From contig NZ_KK366018.1 in assembly GCF_000686805.1 (NCBI RefSeq), forward strand, positions 571,695 to 635,694: a stretch of DNA of 64,000 bases, in the 5' to 3' direction. The DNA is from Bacillus sp. UNC41MFS5 (lineage in GTDB: Bacteria > Bacillota > Bacilli > Bacillales_B > DSM-18226). This document shows positions 60,159 to 64,000 of this stretch, one piece after another. The position numbers and the translations under genes are program-made. The first letter of the stretch is position 1, and every line of letters starts with the position of its first letter. A model generated the notes under the pieces. The model was given only the letters and a program-made list of their open reading frames with translations. It had not been told where the DNA came from and ran no database searches.

Positions 60159-61222
60159 GGAGAATCCCCCTTGATTCGGCTAAGAATGAACAACAGCACA
60201 AATATAAAAAGCAGAAAGACCAGACTTGCAGGAAAATAAACGGAATATAAAATCGAAAAAAAGGAACCGAAATCCCATGGAATTAACACACTGATGATGA
60301 GCAGCGTATAAAGAAAGGGAAGAATCCAGCTCTTTTTTTGGTCCCAATTCAATAGTTGGTTTACGAGAAACATACTTAAACTGATCCGTATGAATGATCC
60401 AGAGCGCCATTGAAAAATCGACAAAAAATCTAGGCGTTCGATATTGATGCCAAGTGTTAGCAATTTCCATTGTTCATATGCAGGAACCTTCAACTTTACT
60501 GCCTCCTCCGCACCGTATATAGCGATCCCTCCCATCAAGGGACCTAACGATAGGAAGAAGATGCCAATGCTAACAAGCATCAGCGGCTTGATTTTGATCC
60601 GGTCTTTTATAAAGGGTGTGATAAAAAGAAAATAAATAATTTCAAATGAACTGGAGCATGCATACATGATTCCGAAAAAGAAATCTTTATATCCACGCTC
60701 AAAAACGGGGAACAGCATGCCGTAATCCTTATATTTTATATTTCCAATTCCCACTAAAAACCCTAACATCACAACCAAGGGCAAAAAGAAAATCGCCAAG
60801 GAGCCAATGGTTCTAATTCCTTTCAGTGACGCATAATAGCAAAGAGATGCAAATGAAACTGCGGCGATGAAATCAGGAATGTTAGCCGTGTAATTTAATT
60901 TTGCCCAATAGCCTGTATACTTGAACGTGATAAAGGCTGTAAGAAAAAAATAAACACCCAACAAAATACGAATCGAATAGGAAATGAAGGGATGCAATGA
61001 AAATAACAAAGATAACATATTTTTTTGCTCAAACTTTTTATTTAGATAATAAATCATGACCGTCCAAAGGATTAGAGGAGCAACGCTGCCGATTACAGAG
61101 AGCCATGAGTCCCGTTTAGATGCGGTTAAAATCGCAGGAAGCAGCAATACATGGACCATAAATCCTGTAGACATGATGAGCAGAAAATAAATATGTGTAG
61201 AATGAATCACCTTTTGGAACAA
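60155..61222 (-). CDS. Spore germination receptor subunit B (GerB/APC-like permease family)
   Basis: 355 residues with about ten membrane segments, of the endospore germination permease family: YFLLIMSTGFMVHVLLLPAI, LGVYFFLTAFITFKYTGYW, a long middle loop GMLFPVFERGYKDFFFGIMYACSSSFE, and LGINIERLDFLSIFQWRSGSFIRISLSMF. GerB subunits bind the germinant in B. subtilis receptors. It is the first gene of the operon, giving the order B-A-C rather than the usual A-B-C. The TTG start has GGGGGA 5 nt upstream. A sigma-G promoter was sought upstream but not convincingly found. Confidence 0.88.
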   Translation of the reverse strand: MFQKVIHSTHIYFLLIMSTGFMVHVLLLPAILTASKRDSWLSVIGSVAPLILWTVMIYYLNKKFEQKNMLSLLFSLHPFISYSIRILLGVYFFLTAFITFKYTGYWAKLNYTANIPDFIAAVSFASLCYYASLKGIRTIGSLAIFFLPLVVMLGFLVGIGNIKYKDYGMLFPVFERGYKDFFFGIMYACSSSFEIIYFLFITPFIKDRIKIKPLMLVSIGIFFLSLGPLMGGIAIYGAEEAVKLKVPAYEQWKLLTLGINIERLDFLSIFQWRSGSFIRISLSMFLVNQLLNWDQKKSWILPFLYTLLIISVLIPWDFGSFFSILYSVYFPASLVFLLFIFVLLFILSRIKGDSP

Positions 61223-61524
61223 CCCAATCCCCCTCTTCTATTGCAACGGTAAAGGCTCTGTTCTATCAATGGTTTTCAATTTTCATTAGGTTACCCTTTT
61301 TGGAAAATATTAATAAATTTTGTTTGATGCTGCTGCTACCTTGTCCATATTTACGTAATACTTTTTGCATAAAAATAGCCCCCTATAAATTAATATAGGT
61401 GACTAAGAGTAAATGTCCTGCACAGTCTGGTAAAACAGTCTTCAACAAGTATATTTCAAAAAACACGAAATAAACTGTGGATTAGTTATTTTATTAAAAA
61501 CGTTGAAAATTCAGTATATTCAGT
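61223..61524. other. Intergenic region between the ger operon and the YerD-like gene
   Basis: 302 nt. It must hold the ger promoter, but no clear sigma-G pair of boxes was seen. A weak inverted repeat CCTATA-N6-TATAGG stands at 61382-61399. No gene was recognised. Confidence 0.35.
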
Positions 61525-63090
61525 CTAAGAATCAGTAATTGGAAACAGTTCTGATAACCTTTTTATTTTTCCATCGACATCTTTAAATACAATGTGCTCA
61601 CGAGTGAATTTACGGGGGCTATCAATGCCACAAGCCGCAGCTAAGGCAAACAAACCTTGACGTACATTAATAATGTAGTTCATGACTCGCCATTTCTTTT
61701 CCTCTGGTACAAGTGCTTCTTGATATTTTGGATCGGTGGTCGTTACGCCTGTAGGGCATTTACCAGTATGGCATTGAAGAGCCATAATACAGCCGTTAGC
61801 AATCATAAATCCTCGCGCAGAGTTAACGGCATCTGCACCAATCGCAAGGGCAATAGCAATTTTATCGGCTGAAATTAACTTTCCTGAAGCAAATATTTTC
61901 AACTTATTTCGTATACCAAACTGATAGGCCTTATCAACAACCGCAATTAAAGCAGGATATAGAGGAAGTCCCATGGTATCTGCCATTGATTTGAAAGTGG
62001 CGCCTGTTCCACCTTCACCGCCATCAACCGTAATAAAATCCGGATAAATCCTTAGATTAATCATAGCCTCGAAAAAATCATCCAAGGTGGATGGATATCC
62101 AACGACAATTTTAATTCCGACAGGTTTTCCACCCAAATCTTGCAGCATTTTGATAAACTGCAATGTTTCGATTGCATTATGCAAAAATGGAAAGCGATTT
62201 GGTGAATTAATGGTCTTCCCCACTGGAACCTTACGAATGTTTGCTACCTTTATTGTTACCTTCGACCCCTCCAGATGTCCACCACGGATTTTTGCTCCTT
62301 GGCCGAATTTAAGCTCAAATGCTTTTATATTCGGTTCCTGGGCTTTACACTTAAATTCATCAATTGAAAAATTACCCTCATCATCGCGAAAACCAAATAA
62401 ACCAGGGCCAAGTTGTGCGACCACATCTACACCACTTTCTATATGCTCTGGTGCAACACCGCCCTCCCCCGTATTAATCCATGAACCGCCTGCCATACGG
62501 CTGCCATGACCGGTTGAAAGGATATAGTTTTCGCCGACGGCTCCATAAGATGTTGCCGAAACACCAAATGGACCGCGAAGTCTCCATGGAAATTTTCGAT
62601 CACCACCAACGATTATGGTCTCTTCCTCATGATAAAGCCAACGTGTTGTTTGATCCTTTTCAAGCTGTTCGTGACGAGTAAACAATCCTTCATGATCAAT
62701 TTTATATTTCATTGAGTGGACCTTTTCTTGATTGTCAACCCTTAATTCTTCATTTAATAAGGGAAACAAACCATTCGCAATATAATACCCCGGCTTATCA
62801 AAGTCACGTTTGGAACCAAAGCTTAAAAGGTCACTTCGATATTTGGCAGAAAAAACGATCCCTAAAAAATCTGTTCGTGAAAATGGTTTGCCGCTATTGT
62901 CATCATCAAACCAATATTGCCTGAATTCCGGGCCAATCTTTTCTAATAAGTAGCGCATCCATCCCAAATAAGGATGTGCTCTGATAATCGAATGCTGTGG
63001 TTTCTTTGCTAAAATATGTAACCACAAGAGTAAGGCAATCGGTCCTATAATAAACACAATCAGTAGAAAGATAAAAATAGTCCATACCAT
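61525..63090 (-). CDS. Glutamate synthase-like FMN protein with N-terminal membrane anchor (YerD-like)
   Basis: 521 residues. One N-terminal membrane helix (FIFLLIVFIIGPIALLLWL), then the FMN-binding synthase domain of GltB: GPFGVSATSYGAVGENYILSTGHGSRMAGGSWINTGEGG, KFGQGAKIRGGHLEGSKVT, GKTINSPNRFP, FITVDGGEGGTGATFKSMADTMGLP and IFASGKLISADKIAIALAIGADAVNSARGFM. The 3Fe-4S cysteines CIMALQCHTGKCPTGV are present. It lacks the glutaminase domain, so it is not a full glutamate synthase; B. subtilis YerD has the same layout and unknown function. The ATG at 63088-63090 follows AAGGAGGG at 8 nt; a TTG within that site is rejected. Confidence 0.85.
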   Translation of the reverse strand: MVWTIFIFLLIVFIIGPIALLLWLHILAKKPQHSIIRAHPYLGWMRYLLEKIGPEFRQYWFDDDNSGKPFSRTDFLGIVFSAKYRSDLLSFGSKRDFDKPGYYIANGLFPLLNEELRVDNQEKVHSMKYKIDHEGLFTRHEQLEKDQTTRWLYHEEETIIVGGDRKFPWRLRGPFGVSATSYGAVGENYILSTGHGSRMAGGSWINTGEGGVAPEHIESGVDVVAQLGPGLFGFRDDEGNFSIDEFKCKAQEPNIKAFELKFGQGAKIRGGHLEGSKVTIKVANIRKVPVGKTINSPNRFPFLHNAIETLQFIKMLQDLGGKPVGIKIVVGYPSTLDDFFEAMINLRIYPDFITVDGGEGGTGATFKSMADTMGLPLYPALIAVVDKAYQFGIRNKLKIFASGKLISADKIAIALAIGADAVNSARGFMIANGCIMALQCHTGKCPTGVTTTDPKYQEALVPEEKKWRVMNYIINVRQGLFALAAACGIDSPRKFTREHIVFKDVDGKIKRLSELFPITDS

Positions 63091-63306
63091 CAAACTATCC
63101 CTCCTTTTCAAACAAATATTGAGACAAGATTTGCAGGTTTGATACTAGGCGGTTATTTTTTTCACTACTATTACTTTATTTATAACTTTCCTTCATGTTG
63201 CCTAATTTTTATCTGAGAATGTAATATCCCTATCTAGAGATAATTAGCAAACTAATTTATCCCTGTTTAAACAACATAGGATAATACCAAGAGGTTGGCT
63301 TTAAAT

Positions 63307-63342
63307 AGCAATAACGCCTTGAAGTCTCAAGGCGTTATTGCT
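63307..63342. terminator. Strong hairpin after the partial permease gene
   Basis: AGCAATAACGCCTTGA (63307-63322) pairs perfectly with TCAAGGCGTTATTGCT (63327-63342), a 16-bp stem with a 4-nt loop, 20 nt beyond the stop codon of the minus-strand gene. Confidence 0.8.
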
Positions 63343-63361
63343 AAAGATGAATAATATATAC

Positions 63362-64000
63362 TTAATCTCTGCTGAAATCGGCCTTTTTTAATGGCACGAT
63401 TTTTGTTTTGTTAATACTTTTATAGCCTAAATAACCTATTAGGAATAGAGGTAGTCCAATATAAGAAACCAATACACCATACCAGTCAACCTTTGAGCCA
63501 ATAAATGCCCCGTAATTTGTTCCAAGCATGGCGATTAAACATAATACTGTCGCTAAAATTGGACCTAATGGGAACCACTTTGCTTTATAGGGCAGGTCTT
63601 TGAAATCTCTTCCTTGTGCAACATAAGCTTTACGGAATCGATAATGTGTAACCGAAATACTTAACCAAGAGATATAACCAGCTAAGCCAGCAGCGTTTAA
63701 TAACCAAGAATATACAGTTCCATCACCAAAAAGGGAGGTAAGAAAGCACAGCATCCCAACAAGGGTTGATATGTATAATGCGTTTATCGGAACGCCACCT
63801 TTATTTACTTTTTTCAAGAATGACGGAGCTTTTCCTTCTTCCGCCAATACCCAAAGGACGCGCGAAGCGGCGTATAAAGTGGAATTTCCTGCTGACAGAA
63901 CGGAAGTAAGGATTACTGCATTCATGGCAGCAGCCGCAAAGGCAAGACCTGCATTTTCAAATACTAAAGTAAACGGACTCACTGCAATATTCTGTAAATC
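63362..64000 (-). CDS. Amino-acid permease, C-terminal part (LysP-like; runs off the right edge)
   Basis: At least 212 codons are inside the window; the frame is open to base 64000, so the true start lies outside. Six or so membrane segments remain. LSAGNSTLYAASRVLWVLAEEGKAPSFLKKVNKGGVPINALYIS, SWLSISVTHYRFRKAYVAQGRDFKDLPYKAKWFPLGPILA and IGLPLFLIGYLGYK match the lysine-specific/S-methylmethionine permease group of the APC family. A GTG at 63980-63982 is internal and not a start. Substrate not proven. Confidence 0.82.
   Translation of the reverse strand, partial: DLQNIAVSPFTLVFENAGLAFAAAAMNAVILTSVLSAGNSTLYAASRVLWVLAEEGKAPSFLKKVNKGGVPINALYISTLVGMLCFLTSLFGDGTVYSWLLNAAGLAGYISWLSISVTHYRFRKAYVAQGRDFKDLPYKAKWFPLGPILATVLCLIAMLGTNYGAFIGSKVDWYGVLVSYIGLPLFLIGYLGYKSINKTKIVPLKKADFSRD

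Noticed and set aside
61223..61330. Sigma-G promoter for the ger operon
   Set aside because: A CATTGATA-like -10 can be picked out, but no -35 of the expected type stands at 17-18 nt.
1..64000. CRISPR array, tRNA/rRNA genes, intact insertion sequence or prophage
   Set aside because: No regularly spaced repeats, no cloverleaf or rRNA signatures, and no transposase, integrase or phage proteins were recognised on either strand.

Overview
The window looks like chromosome from an endospore-forming Bacillaceae bacterium. It is AT-rich with strong AGGAGG-type ribosome sites. It carries a gerA-type germinant receptor operon, a Spo0E-like phosphatase, a sigma-B style promoter, CcpA (cre)-like sites, an IDEAL-domain protein and a YerD-like glutamate synthase. 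The phenylalanine dehydrogenase is of the kind known from Lysinibacillus sphaericus and Bacillus badius. Genus is not assigned. No tRNA, rRNA, CRISPR array or intact insertion sequence was seen.

Layout. 1-8.3 kb: start of a thioredoxin gene, an IDEAL protein, an autoregulated Rrf2 repressor, a general-stress SDR oxidoreductase, a DUF1904 protein, and a large secreted GH43-type galactan-active enzyme next to its LacI regulator. 8.3-34.3 kb: a very large leftward catabolic cluster, visibly richer in G+C than its surroundings, with a divergent LysR regulator at 34.6 kb. It holds a tripartite tricarboxylate transporter (TctABC), a ThDP 2-oxo acid decarboxylase-like enzyme, an aldehyde dehydrogenase, an MFS carrier, EtfAB with a dedicated membrane ETF:menaquinone oxidoreductase, and two pairs of family III CoA-transferase plus HMG-CoA-lyase-type enzyme. 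It also holds an acyl-CoA dehydrogenase, an enoyl-CoA hydratase, a MmgE/PrpD protein, 3-hydroxybenzoate 6-hydroxylase, gentisate 1,2-dioxygenase, a fumarylacetoacetase-family hydrolase and an aconitase-family hydratase. No maleylpyruvate isomerase is present. I infer a gentisate route that may end by direct hydrolysis to (methyl)maleate, hydration to D-malate or D-citramalate, CoA transfer, and cleavage to pyruvate and acetyl-CoA. A conserved LysR-type box occurs both at the divergent promoter and in front of etfB, so one regulator probably drives two transcription units. A Spo0E-like gene sits inside the operon.

35.5-44.6 kb: a second, more AT-rich aromatic cluster for meta cleavage: flavin reductase, two-component flavin monooxygenase, extradiol dioxygenase, C-C hydrolase, 2-hydroxypentadienoate hydratase, an FAD synthetase lacking its kinase half, an MFS importer, and an unusual regulator joining XylR_N and V4R sensor domains to a PucR-type helix-turn-helix. 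The lower-pathway aldolase and acylating aldehyde dehydrogenase are absent from the window.

44.8-49.5 kb: a membrane-protein pseudogene whose deletion-riddled relative lies at 8.0-8.27 kb, a PTS permease lacking the EIIB domain and the EIIA phospho-histidine, an RQC-minor DNA-binding protein and a methyltransferase. 49.7-57 kb: an amino-acid permease, E2, E1beta and E1alpha of a 2-oxo acid dehydrogenase without E3, phenylalanine dehydrogenase and a divergent Lrp regulator. Together these suggest phenylalanine to phenylpyruvate to phenylacetyl-CoA. 57.5-64 kb: germinant receptor operon in the order B-A-C, YerD, and the 3' end of a LysP-type permease.
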